The notes beneath the pieces are model-generated. The model did no database searches. It was not told the DNA's origin and saw only the letters and a program-made list of their open reading frames with translations. Both the position numbers and the translations under genes were made by a program. This document shows, piece after piece, positions 9,594-20,619 of a stretch of 64,000 bases of DNA; within the stretch, counting starts at the first letter, position 1, and each line of letters opens with the position of its first letter. The DNA comes from Phaeosaccion multiseriatum (taxonomy: Eukaryota; Ochrophyta, other classes), in the NCBI GenBank assembly GCA_965112735.1, contig OZ218961.1, positions 3,038,001-3,102,000 of the forward strand. The letters run 5' to 3'.

Positions 9594-11394
9594 CAAGCTC
9601 CGTGCAACAGCAACAGCCGCGCTGCTGCCACACTCGAAAGCCGTGCCCGCTGTAGGGCACCGCTCTCGGCAATTCTCTATCTCCACGGCCCACCAAGCTC
9701 CAGCAGCAATTTCCGTGCAACAGCAACATCCGTGCTGCTGCCACACTCGAAAGCCATGCCCGCTGACTAAGGCACCGCTCCCGGCAATTCTCTATCTCCA
9801 CGGCCCATCAAGCTCCAGCAGCAATTTCCGTGCAACAGCAACATCCGTGCTGCTGCCACACTCGAAAGCCGTGCCCGCTGTAAGGCACCGCTCCCGGCAA
9901 TTCTCTATCTCCACGGCCCACCAAGCTCCAGCAGCAATTTCCGTGTAACAGCAACATCCGTGCTGCTGCCACACTCGAAAGCCATGCCCGCTGTAAGGCA
10001 CCGCTCCCGGCAATTCTCCATCTCCACTGCCCACCAAGCTCCAGCAGCAATTTCCGTGTAACAGCAACATCCGTGCTGCTGCCACACTCGAAAGCCGTGC
10101 CCGCTGTAAGGCACCGCTCCCGGCAATTCTCTATCTCCACGGCCCACCAAGCTCCAGCAGCAATTTCCGTGTAACAGCAACATCCGTGCTGCTGCCACAC
10201 TCGAAAGCCATGCCCGCTGTAAGGCACCGCTCCCGGCAATTCTCCATCTCCACTGCCCACCAAGCTCCAGCAGCAATTTCCGTGTAACAGCAACATCCGT
10301 ACTGCTGCCACACTCGAAAGCCATGCCCGCTGTAAGGCACCGCTCCCGGCAAACTCAAAGCTACCGAGCTGCTGCCAATTCTCTATCTCCACGGCCCACC
10401 AAGCTCCAGCAGCAATTTCCGTGTAACAGCAACATCCGTGCTGCTGCCACACTCGAAAGCCATGCCCGCTGTAAGGCACCGCTCCCGGCAATTCTCCATC
10501 TCCACTGCCCACCAAGCTCCAGCAGCAATTTCCGTGTAACAGCAACATCCGTGCTGCTGCCACACTCGAAAAGCCGTGCCCGCTGTAAGGCACCGCTCCC
10601 GGCAATTCTCTATCTCCACGGCCCACCAAGCTCCAGCAGCAATTTCCGTGTAACAGCAACATCCGTGCTGCTGCCACACTCGAAAAGCCGTGCCCGCTGT
10701 AAGGCACCGCTCCCGGCAATTCTCTATCTCCACGGCCCACCAAGCTCCAGCAGCAATTTCCGTGTAACAGCAACATCCGTGCTGCTGCCACACTCGAAAG
10801 CCATGCCCGCTGTAAGGCACCACTCCCGGCAATTCTCTATCTCCACGGCCCATCAAGCTCCAGCAGCAATTTCCGTGCAACAGCAACATCCGTGCTGCTG
10901 CCACACTCGAAAGCCGTGCCCGCTGTAAGGCACCGCTCCCGGCAATTCTCTATCTCCACGGCCCACCAAGCTCCAGCAGCAATTTCCGTGTAACAGCAAC
11001 ATCCGTGCAGCTGCCACACTCGAAAGCCATGCCCGCTGTAAGGCACCGCTCCCGGCAATTCTCCATCTCCACTGCCCACCAAGCTCCAGCAGCAATTTCC
11101 GTGTAACAGCAACATCCGTGCTGCTGCCACACTCGAAAGCCGTGCCCGCTGTAAGGCACCGCTCCCGGCAATTCTCTATCTCCACGGCCCACCAAGCTCC
11201 AGCAGCAATTTCCGTGTAACAGCAACATCCGTGCTGCTGCCACACTCGAAAGCCATGCCCGCTGTAAGGCACCGCTCCCGGCAATTCTCCATCTCCACTG
11301 CCCACCAAGCTCCAGCAGCAATTTCCGTGTAACAGCAACATCCGTACTGCTGCCACACTCGAAAGCCATGCCCGCTGTAAGGCACCGCTCCCGG
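9594..11394. repeat. 113-bp minisatellite, about 16 copies
   Basis: Same unit as at 8103-8858 but more than twice as many copies. Higher-order pattern: variants with CCACGGCCCACC and CCACTGCCCACC alternate. One break near 10350-10378 carries the array-terminal text AACTCAAAGCTACCGAGC, suggesting unequal exchange or gene conversion that copied the array end into its middle. Confidence 0.88.
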
Positions 11395-11466
11395 CAAACT
11401 CAAAGCTACCGAGCTGCTGCCTGAGCCTCTTGGCCAAGGTCAGCTGCCTTCGGGATTCTTTGGGGT

Positions 11467-11690
11467 TGTAAAGAGTCACGTTGCTCTCCACCTAGGATAG
11501 GAGTAGCCGCATGGACAAGGTAACAGCAACCCCAAAGCCAGCCTGGCAGCCAGCCTTGTCTCTATTAGCTTTATCCGTGAGCCATCCTAAACGACCAACC
11601 TGCTGGGAGGTGAGTGAGAAACGGGCCACGCACCGTTTCTCACCGTATTTGCCTGGGCCTGGGCCATTGACATAAAACTGACTTTCAACA
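11467..11690. repeat. LTR copy 3
   Basis: 224 bp ending CTTTCAACA, followed by the AAAC duplication and then the continuation of the RT coding frame (ACTGCAGCGAGTGG). Confidence 0.88.
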
Positions 11691-11694
11691 AAAC

Positions 11695-13283
11695 ACTGCA
11701 GCGAGTGGGACAACACCCAGGCGGCCACCCTCGTCCTCCTCCAATGCCTCCCAGCCAGGCTCACACACCTGGCGAGAGCCATTGACCCCTCCATCTTCCG
11801 ACGCGCCCTCGGCAGCAGGGCAGACCGCACCAACAGGGCGACACTGGCCCACATCATGCGACTCCCCGATGCCCCCCCTCTGGAGCAGGCCGCAGATGCA
11901 CAAGAGGAGCCATGAACGGAGACACAGCGCCTACAAATGCATACGGCACGGCGCTCCGGCGGCCTCGGCCTCACCAGCCTCCATGACATCGCCCCAGCAG
12001 CATACCTTGGCAACAAGATGCTCACCCTCCCCCCCCTGCTCAGCCGCACCGCACGCCGGGAAGGCTCCCAAGAGAGCGCCCTACCGGACCAGCTGTTCAC
12101 CAACGGAGCCCTCAAGAGCGTCGCCGACAGCGTCAACCTCCTGCACGAGGAGGGGGTCCCTGAGGCCCCCCTCATCCAAGCAGTGGGTCAGGCACAGTTC
12201 GACGAGGCCCGCTCACGCGTACTCGAGCCGCCTGACCACCAAGCCCAAGACACAGCGCGACGCAACGTGCGCAGGAGCCATCAGGCAGGCCGTCAACCGA
12301 CCCACGGCGTCCAGAAGGCCCTCACCACCTTCATCCACAAACGCCGCCATGAGGAGCTGACGCAGAGCATCGCCACCATCGACGTCACACCGGCAGAGGC
12401 ACAGAGGGGAGAGGAGACACAGGAAATGGCAACAGCCCGACTCCACTCACAGCGAGGAAGGGGCGCCATGGCCTTCCTCGGAGCGCTCCCCCACGGCCAC
12501 AACACCATGGCCCCCGCAGAATGGACCATGGCCCTTCGTCGCAACCTCGGTGTCAACACGCCATACGCGGACCCGCCCCCACCCTGCCTCGGCACAGGCT
12601 GCGCCCGCACGGCAAGCACCACCCACGCCACCATCTGCCCCCGCACCGGCCTCCACAACCACACACACCACCTCCTCGTCAAGGCCTTCGGGAGGATGAT
12701 GCACAGCGTGGGCATTGGAGGAGCACGCGTAGAGGACCAGACCTGCTTCGACGGCCCCACGGGCACCCGAGCAGGCCGAGACCTACGCATGGATCTGACC
12801 TATCCCGCAGGTAGCTTCCCGGGAGCGGACGCACCCCTGCGGAGAAACCTCCTCTGCGACATCACCGTCACCAACCCCACCGCCCCCACCCACGTGGGAC
12901 GGGCCTCCACCACGCCAGGCCACGCAGCAGCCGCCGCCGAAGAGCGCAAGCGCACGCACTACCTGGGCAGTTTTCTGCCCGGGACTTCAACCCTCAAGTG
13001 CATTGCGATCGAGACGTACGGCAGACTGGGCCACCAAACGGACGAGCTCATCGAGGCGATGGCCATCCACAAGGCATCAAGAGGGCTCGGCCCCGCAGCG
13101 GCGGCAGCCACGGGCCCCATCAAGGGCCTCCTGCGCCAACAACTGTCCCTCGCCCTTCAACGCGCCCTCTCACAGCGGGAGATCAGGTATGGCACCCTCC
13201 TTCGAGCCACGATGACGCAGCACGAAGCAGCAGAAACCCTCGACTGGGGGCTCATGGGAGCCATCGACGGAGCGGCCGCCTGA
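11695..13283 (+). pseudogene. Retroelement ORF, segment 4 (RT thumb, CCHC-like knuckle, restriction-like endonuclease)
   Basis: Coding resumes as HCSEWDNTQAATLVLLQCLP, the region after the RT palm. An in-frame TGA (11913-11915) follows ..AQEEP, and the frame then stays open to the stop at 13281-13283. A single CGA-to-TGA change would explain it. Next come GGLGLTSLHDIAPAAYLG, then a CCHC-like knuckle (C-x4-C-x7-H-x3-C, about 12584-12640) and an endonuclease core: RMDLTY (about 12787-12804), CDITVTNP (about 12856-12880) and EERKRTHY (about 12940-12962), matching the D..D..K spacing of the PD-(D/E)XK domain of R2-group elements. The domain nicks target DNA for target-primed reverse transcription in that family. 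Confidence 0.82.
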
Positions 13284-13693
13284 GGAGCAGGAGTACACCA
13301 GCCAGCAGACAGCGAGACCATCAGCACACAGCATAGCAACCACAGTTAGTCACGCCTTGTCACCCGCACCACCCACAGTAGGATAGTTCACATATCACCT
13401 CCACCACCTCACTCCTTCCCACACCCCTTCATCTCCTCCTCCCCCCCTCACTCCCTTCCCATTCCCCATTATCCTCTACTCTACCACCCTTACCATCCTC
13501 TTCCCCTCCACATCACGCTCCATCAATACCACACATACACGCATCTACACATGGTTACAACTTACCTCGAGCGCACCAATACTGAGCCCATAAGCTCTAA
13601 TATACATGTCGATATCAAATGTGTATCAAATTGGATGGCACTCTACGAGAGCTTGTTTGTCCCGCCACATCAAAAGCGCAATGAAAGCTTAAA
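13284..13693 (+). other. Retroelement 3' flank and upstream region of the PUS7 gene
   Basis: The first 250 bases are C/T/A-rich (CACCACCTCACTCC-like) and may be the element's 3' UTR. The rest is lower in GC and probably holds the promoter of the next gene. No poly(A) tail, target duplication or TATA box could be assigned. The exact element end is unknown. Confidence 0.4.
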
Positions 13694-16355
13694 ATGCTGC
13701 GGCTGCTGGTTCTCCTGGTGGTCCAGGTGGGCGGGCTGGCCTTCCACGTCTGCCCTCGTCAGCTTCAGACGAGGCTGGCGCGGCAGCATGGCCCAGCCGG
13801 ACGAAGACTGAGATTTCCCACCAACACACACCGCGCTACTCCTGAAGTCGCTGCTTCGTCCACAGAGACTACGAGTACCACCACGACTCCTCCTGTAAGC
13901 AGAAGCGGCAACGATCGGAGTACGGGAGAGGAGCCACAGGAAGCCGTGATCAACTTGGGTCGCACCACGATTATAGGTGCCTCCACGACGAGCGACTCAT
14001 CTGATCCTGCATCTGATCCTGCTGTGCCATTCGAGACTCTTGGAATCCGTGATTCCCTGCTTCTACGGACAGTGCTGCCTGCCCTGGCCGGGGCGGTGCT
14101 GAAGGCCACCCCCAAGGACTTCATTGTCGTCGAGCTGCCTCTCTTTGACCAAGACAATGTGGGGCCCAAAATTACCCCTCCGTCCCTGGATACGCCTTTA
14201 GCCCCTGAGGTACGATGTGATTCTGATGATGGTCCGCTGTATGAAAGTGATGATCCGTTGTACGTATCGTCCTGCCTGTCGGAGGTGCACCTTTCGTGAA
14301 TGGCAGGGTGCCTAGCCGTTCGATCGATTCCGCCCCCCAAAGCCCTCCTTCCACGTGCCGGGACCTGAGACCTCTCTCTTTGTAGCAAAACCATTTCTAA
14401 ACCTCTCTCTCTCTCTGTGTGTGTGTGTGCTCATGTGTGTGTCTACCTCCTCTCTCTCTGTCTGTCTCTACGTCCTCTCTCTCCCTATCTCTCTCCCTCT
14501 CTCTCTCCGCGTACCTTCACAGCTGCTGAATCCCCAATACAGCGAGCTGCCCCCGCACGACGAACTTAAGCGGGAGATCGACGGGTGGCGGCAACAAGGA
14601 CAGAAAGAGGGGGTAGGGGAGGAGGTTTCTGGTGGAGACAATCAGAAAGATCTGGCGAGCTGCTTTGACGCTCTGGTTGCAGGCTTCGGTAGGGACGGCG
14701 TGTACAAACTACAGGACTGGCTGGTGCAGCTGGCCTGGCAACAGGAGAATATGGAGAGCCCGGAAGCTGCCTTGAAGAGGCAAGTTGCAGAAGCAGCGAC
14801 AGCGGCGGCAGAGGTAGCACCCGTAGTGGAGGAAGAGGGAATCGCAGAAGCAGCTTCGGCAGCGAAAGGCGAAGGCCAGGAGGCTGGGAAGAGACAGGTG
14901 AAGAAGAAGAAGAAGAAGAAGAAGAAGAAGACGAGGAAAGAGAGGGGGGAGAAGATAACATTGCGATGCGTGCCCGGCCTCTCCAAAGCGGAACGAACAG
15001 AGATTCACCATCTTTTTCGAGCAGGGCCGCTTGACTTTCTTGAGACTCGGACAAAGATTTTGCCGCCAATCATGGGAGCTGCTACCGCGACACCATCAGT
15101 GACCTCAGGGGGGGTTGTAGTACCCTCTGAGTCGGGCGTTGAAGAGACGGAGGGGGGGGCGTTGAAGGAAGAAGGGGCGAATAAGGGAACAGCCCCAACA
15201 CAGGACCAGAACGTTTTCTTCGACATTACCTTCGAACCCGCTGTGGACAAGCGCCGGGGCTGGGCATGGAAAGAGGCAGAGCACCTCCAATTCTCTCTGT
15301 TCAAGAGAGATGCGGGCACAGTGGTTGCTGCTGACGTGCTTGCAAGGGTCCTCGGCGTGGAGTCGAAGCGTCTCAGCTTTGCAGGGCAGAAGGTGCGCCG
15401 AATCGGAATGGGAATCGAATTGGGAATCGGAATCGGAGTCGGAGTGGGAATATCTGTTTGTTGTTCCCCCTTTGTACCGCTCTTCCCCTTTTTTGTTGTC
15501 TTCCCTCCCTCCCTTGCTCCATTCCTCTCGCCCTCCCTACACCACACGGGATCTCTCCCATCTGCTTCACCTCTCTCCTTCCCTCCCCAACCCCCCCTGG
15601 TCATTCATTGACTTAGGATCGACGCGCACTGACGGCCCAGACCTTCCGTTGCTGGCGCTTGTACGCCGAAGATCTCCACGCTGCGAGGGCCTCAGGCCAA
15701 CTGCAGGAGGAAGGCCTCTCCGTGTCCGACATGTCGTACGAGAGCGGCCCTTTGCACTTGGGGGAGCTTGCTGGGAACCACTTCGAGATCACGCTGCGGG
15801 TGCCCGATGGGGACAGGCTGCGAGAGGAGGGGTCAGATGGAGAGAAAGTCAAGGCCTGGGAAGACGCAATGCTCACGCTGAGTAGGGAAGTAAGTGTGTG
15901 TGTGTGTGTGTGCTGACGGAGATGGCAATGGAAGGCACCTTTCACAGAGCACCTAGTATGCGTGGGCGGGCACCAGGTCTCAAGGAACCGTCTCTACATG
16001 TTACCAAAAGCCCTGGGCATTCAGTACCTTGGGGAAGATATATTTATGGCGTTTCACGGTCTAATCCTCCCCCCGTCCTTTTCGCCTTTGCTTCATTCTT
16101 CCAATCAAAGGGTTTCCCCAACTTCTTTGGGCCGCAGCGCTTTGGTTTCAACGCAAATAACCCAAAGATGGGCCTTCTCATGCTGCGAGGGCAGCGCATG
16201 GACGCCATCAAGTTTCTCGCGAGGACCACTGGTGGAAATCCCAACGTTGTCGAGGGACAGGAGGCGGTGTTCACGGCCATGGAGAAACGCGCGGAGGCCA
16301 AGGCGAAGAGAAAGGCAGCAGGGGGGGACGAAGGGGGGGAGGAAGGTGGTGATGA

Positions 16356-16389
<34 letters not shown>

Positions 16390-16934
16390 GAAGACAAGAG
16401 CAGGAAGGGGGGAGCAGAGGGAGAGGGGGAGGAAGGGGAAGGGGAGGAGCAAGAAGAGCTGAATATCAGAGAGGCGGCTCTGGCAGTAGTGGATCTGCTC
16501 GACAGCAGAGACTCCACCAGAAGAGCCATCTTTGGTTCGTTGGCCAAGTCCAACGGTACCAACCTGCAGGGCGCGTTGGACAGCCTCCCTGCCCAGACAT
16601 CCACCTTTTATCGTAACGTAAGTGTTACGTAAGCGTTTGAGGGAGGCACCAACTAGACCGCTGCTAGAGAACTTGAGTGTGTCCTGACCTATGCTGAGCT
16701 GACTCACACACTCTCTTACATACTTACTGACTTACTACCGTGCTTGCTTGCTTACGTTTGCACTTACGTAATTGCGCGTGCGTGTTGTTGTGGTGGGGAG
16801 GGGTGTGAGTCTTCTCCTCGTGACGCTCCCTTGCAAGCTTCCTACCCACCGCATTTATCGCAAGATCTGATCACCTTCCACCTGCAAGAATCTGATATGA
16901 TCTCTCTCTCTGTCTCTCCCTCTGTCTCTCTCTC

Positions 16935-16965
<31 letters not shown>

Positions 16966-17999
16966 CCCCCTTTCTCGCTCTATCTCTCTCTGTGTGTCTG
17001 TTTTCCTCTCTCGCAATCCTCCGCACACAGTCGTACCAAAGCCTTCATTGGAACGCCGCAGTCAGTGAGCGGCTCTCCTTGAACCGGGTGGGAGTGATTG
17101 AGGGTGAGATGTGACAGAGGCTACCCACCTTCATGCCGGCCCACTTGGGAAAATAGTGAATGGTGTATACGTCTTTCTTTCTTCTTCGTGCTTCTCCGCC
17201 ACGACCACCAGAACCTCCCTGACCGTTACTTGACCGTTACTTGACCGTTACTGCTACCCATCCTCCTTATTGCTCCCACGACCTCTCCCGTCCTCTTTTT
17301 CTTCTTTCTGTCTCCTCCCCCTCTCCCCCTCTCTGCTTCTCTGTTCCTTCTCCTCTCCCCCCCCCCCCTCTCTCTCCCTCTCCTTCTCCATGCGTGTCTG
17401 CCCAAAGGTGACGTGGTCCTCCTCAGCGTGGGGGGGGAGCCCCTGACGAACTGGAAAGCTCAGCAAGAGAGGCCACCAGTCAGCGACGACGATGAGGTAA
17501 CTTGTTGGACTTCGACCGACAACTGTGATTTGGTTGGTGGCAGATACTGCGCCCTGTCTCCTTCCAGCGTCTCTATAGGGCCCGTATACACAAGTGCTGA
17601 CGGATTATCGCTTCGATGTGCAGCCCATCCCTGCGCCCTGCCCTTGTTTGCTTGCCCCATGTGATTTGGCACGCCTGAACAGAAACCTCGTCCTCCGCGC
17701 CGACGCAAGAAGACAAAGAAGAGTGAGAGTTGGAATGATAGCATTTCAAAATTTTCAATTCCTTACATTCTCTCCAAGGAGGACGTGGAGAGCGGGCGGT
17801 TTTCCCTGGAGCATGTGGTGATGCCGCTGGTGGGGTCCAAGACGGTTTTCCCCACACATAGCGTAGGGAAGCTCATGGTGGACCGGTTTCAAGAAGACGG
17901 GGTATACGATGCTCTGAAGAAAGACTCGAGTGGCGTGTATCGGCATGTCATCACCAAGCCGGTGGGCCTGAGCGTGAGCGTGGGGGTGCGAGAGAAGGA

Positions 18000-18048
<49 letters not shown>

Positions 18049-18546
18049 GGGGGGGGGGCTCTCTTCAGCGTGGAAGGGGACTCGACTGCCATGGACGAAG
18101 GGGCCTGTGTGCTGGACAAGTTGCAGGCCTTTGACGCCGCCAAAGGGGTGGTGTCCTGGCTTCGCAACGACTTTGAAGACCATTTGGATGCACCATCACG
18201 GCTTGACAGTGGCGAAGGAGGAGGAGGAGGAGGACGAGGAGGACGAGGAGGGGAAAGACCTTCTGATTCTGATCCGACGGTTACGGACAGTCAGGCGGAA
18301 GCTGTGGCCGAGACGGGTGTGGTACGCTTCTCGTTCAGCCTCCCGAAATCCTCTTACGCGACCCAGCTCTTGGCTTGCCTCACAGGCCCGGAGGCCAATA
18401 GCGTTTCCTTCCTGCCCATGAGCCTCGGCAGCGAAGTGGAGGCGGAGGTGGAGGACGAAGAGATGAGGGAAGGGGGGGAGGACGAGGAGGAGGAGGAGGA
18501 GGACGAGGAGGAGGACGAGGAGGACGAGCCCAATTGGGAGGGCTGA
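13694..18546 (+). CDS. tRNA pseudouridine synthase, PUS7/TruD family, probably plastid-directed
   Basis: Isomerises uridine to pseudouridine in tRNA or mRNA. Proposed exons: 13694-14209, 14523-15392, 15617-15889, 16111-16617, 17031-17103, 17408-17496, 17683-18546; phases agree, 1,063 residues. Evidence: KATPKDFIVVE near the start (TruD opening motif), HLQFSLFKRDAGT, then FAGQK|DRRALTAQ carrying the catalytic Asp (about residue 463) split exactly by intron 2, LGELAGNHFEITLR, FPNFFGPQRFG, and a C terminus LPKSSYATQLLACLTG. The first residues are a hydrophobic signal (MLRLLVLLVVQVGGLA) followed by Phe, like the heterokont ASAF-type plastid presequence; this start ATG is preferred for that reason. 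Large Lys-, Asp/Gly- and Ser-rich inserts make it longer than usual PUS7. The acceptor-side tracts of introns 1 and 5 are CT-rich, and intron 3 opens with a GT repeat. Confidence 0.85.
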
Positions 18547-18968
18547 CGCTGACTGAAGAGAGCCGATTCGAGCGGGTCGGAGGGGCCAGCAAGGGCCGAG
18601 CGAGGACCAAGCGAGGAGGAGGAGGGAGGACCATGGTTGTTTCCGGGATGATGTGCGTGATTAGTCGCTTCGCTTCCCTTGGACGTCAGTCACATGACGT
18701 CACGTCTGCCTTCCTTCCTCCTTGTCGAGCATCATCAGAGGAGGGCCGACTCTCTGTGCGGAAGAGGGAGAGAGAGCAAGTGAGAGAGAGGCATACGCTT
18801 CGACACCCACTCACTTCTTCTCTGGAAGAGTCGAAGAGAGCCTCCGGTGTGTGGGAGGTCCCCTCGAGCTTCTGCTGTAAAATAATACTTGCCTGCCACA
18901 GCGGCCAAACAACACCAAACAAGAGCGACAAGAGTGCAATTTTTTGTAATTAACAAATGGCGGCAAAT

Positions 18969-19326
18969 TCAACCAGTACTCTCCTGGCAAAGGGGAGAGA
19001 GAGAAAGAAACGGCGCACCTGTCTAAAGGCGTGTACATGGGGGAGGAAAGGAGAGAGCGGTGGTAGTGGCTCACCCCCTTGAGCTGATTCGATGGCTCCA
19101 TCATGCGTGTTCAGCTTTGGCACGCAAAAGGTGAGAGACAGGAACATGTGAGACAACGCGAGAAGAATTCTTACGCGAACTTGCTTTACTCCCACAAGGT
19201 CGCGGGCGGTGCATTCGTGCAAGACAGCACCAGCGCGGTTCCCTCTCTCAAGGTGCTTTGCCTTCAGGTCCTTTCTCTTCATGTGAACGCGCTCAGCGAC
19301 CTTGGAATGATGACGACGGAGTGCTT
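18969..19326 (-). other. Possible minus-strand terminal exons of an unrecognised small protein
   Basis: On the minus strand an AG acceptor precedes an open stretch (19326 down to 19175) encoding a basic segment with KVAERVHMKRKDLKAKHLER and NRAGAVLHECTARDLVGVKQ, ending at a GTAAG donor. A strong pyrimidine tract plus CAG then leads to a short exon (18983 to 18969) ending in TGA, in phase. Family not recognised, and no upstream exons found. A plus-strand exon over the same bases is also open. Low confidence. Confidence 0.25.
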
Positions 19327-19640
19327 CTTGGTGAGTTAGAGGCGAGGCGAGTGAGTGGGTGGCTGAGTGAGTGAGTGAGTGAGTGAGTGAGTGAGTGAGT
19401 GAGTGAGTGAGTGAGTGAGTGAGTGAGTGAGAGAGCGAGTGAGTGAGTAGCTGAGTGAGCGAGTCGGTCAGGGGGTGGCTGAGTGATTGAGTGAGAGAGC
19501 GAGAGAGTGAGTGAGCGAGTGGGTGAGAGGATGGCTGAGTGAGTGAGTGAGAGAGCGAGCGAGTGAGTGGCTGAGTAAGCGAGTGAGTGAGTGAGTGAGT
19601 AAGTGAGGGAGAGAGCGAGTGAGGAGTTTGTGAGTGAGCG
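19322..19640. repeat. GTGA-type tetranucleotide array
   Basis: Imperfect (GAGT)n with frequent variants (GGGT, GAGC, GGCT). It starts directly after CTTCTTG|GTGAGTTAG, a splice-donor-like sequence, and encodes THSL-type repeats in the reverse frames, which are not genes. Confidence 0.9.
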
Positions 19641-19915
19641 AGGAAAGGCCAACCCGAGAGAGTGCACTCCAGCAAGAGGGAGCCCGGAATACTTGGAGCG
19701 GCGCTTTCCCTATATTCGGCTGGAGCCCGCGATACTTTCCTCTGTCTCTCTCTCTGTCTCTGTCTCTCATCTCTCCTTCTCTCCCTCTCTGGTCGGCCCC
19801 TCACACTCTCTCTCTTATCTGGATGCCCCCTCCCCCTCTCCTCCCAGCGTATCTCACACCACACTGCCCCCCCCCCCCCCTCCCCCCGCGCTGCCACTCC
19901 TTTCATCGTGGGAAG

Positions 19916-20578
19916 GATATCCTGGAGAGAGGGAGGCGCAGAATCACCCCTGAGAAAGTGGCAGCCTTGGAGGAAGCCAATCCGGTGCGTACGTAGGATT
20001 ACGCGCATTTGTCTGTGAAAGCGCTTCACAGCCACACGCCCAAAAGCATCGCCCCTGTCACATTTGTTTGCCTCTTCCCCACCCCGACCAGCCAGATTCA
20101 ATGTCAGTGTACACGTCGTTCCACCTGCCCTGATGGACGCAAGCTGCCTTTTCTTTTTCTCCTTACTTATCCTTACTTATCATGACTGATGGTCGTCTAT
20201 GCACACACATACACAGCACCTTGTGTGCAAGGAGACCGACGAAGCCTACTGGAGGCCTGCCGTAGGTAAGGGAGGGCCCCTAGGAGAGGAGAAGTGAAAT
20301 TGAAAACTGAAACTGAGAGCATTGAAATCAAGTCCGCTCGTTCTCTCCTCACGTGACTGAGATGATCGTTTGTGCGTGGGTTAGTCGATTCCACCCTAAC
20401 GTACTCCTCTCGTCATCCTCCCCCCCCCCACCGTTCTCCGTAAGAGCGAAACATGTTTCGCCGTCTCGTGGCAGAGCCCTTTCCTCTTACCGTCGCAAGA
20501 CTGAAGAAAGACAAACGCACCCTACTGGAGTATATCCAGCGAAGTCGCAGCAGCGAAGACAGCAGTGTCAGGGGCACC

Positions 20579-20619
<41 letters not shown>

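Larger units (their letters stand above)
7446..11690. mobile_element. Non-autonomous LTR-type element, LTR-internal-LTR-internal-LTR, AAAC duplication
   Basis: Three LTR-like repeats of 224-230 bp (7446-7669, 8931-9160, 11467-11690) start TGTAAAGAGTCA and end TGACTTTCAACA. They enclose two related internal regions of 1,261 and 2,306 bp, and AAAC flanks the whole at 7442-7445 and 11691-11694. Excision with one AAAC restores the RT frame exactly. The internal regions begin alike (TCCCCGTCAGCCATCCCTGC..), end alike (..GGGATTCTTTGGGGT), and differ mainly in the copy number of a 113-bp minisatellite. No gag, protease, RT or integrase is present and no tRNA primer site is obvious. It would have to be mobilised in trans. 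Tandem LTR sharing is known for TRIM-like elements. Confidence 0.85.
305..13283 (+). mobile_element. Non-LTR retrotransposon with restriction-like endonuclease, split by two insertions
   Basis: One coding region of about 2,100 codons can be followed through four segments: 305-1437, 3781-about 6520, about 6520-7445 and 11695-13283. Order of parts: Pro/Thr/Ala-rich N terminus, C2H2-like finger, two RING-like fingers, reverse transcriptase, CCHC-like knuckle, PD-(D/E)XK-type endonuclease. Finger-RT-knuckle-endonuclease is the arrangement of the R2/CRE/NeSL group of non-LTR elements; the RING pair is extra. Two insertions with 4-bp duplications (CCAT, AAAC) interrupt it, and two point lesions break the frame: a shift near the C runs at 6512-6527 and an in-frame TGA at 11913-11915. 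The copy is therefore probably dead but not old. No poly(A), rDNA target or clear 3' end was seen. Confidence 0.85.
18547..19915. other. Intergenic or unresolved 5' region with GTGA array
   Basis: No gene can be assigned with confidence. It contains an ATG at 18957 (plus) opening a 41-codon basic ORF that could be a first exon of the TFIIS-N gene, candidate minus-strand exons (separate entry), a GTGA array, and a CT/C-rich tract (19735-19905) that looks like the polypyrimidine tract before the exon at 19916. Confidence 0.4.

Noticed and set aside
9808-10791. 327-residue minus-strand ORF rich in CCCYTEIAAGAWW repeats
   Set aside because: Lies wholly in the 113-bp minisatellite, whose period is not a multiple of three; the frame changes and no family is recognisable.
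7446-11690. Bacterial-type transposon or CRISPR-like interpretation of the repeats
   Set aside because: Repeat length, variable spacing, TG..CA ends and introns in neighbouring genes point to a eukaryotic LTR-type element.
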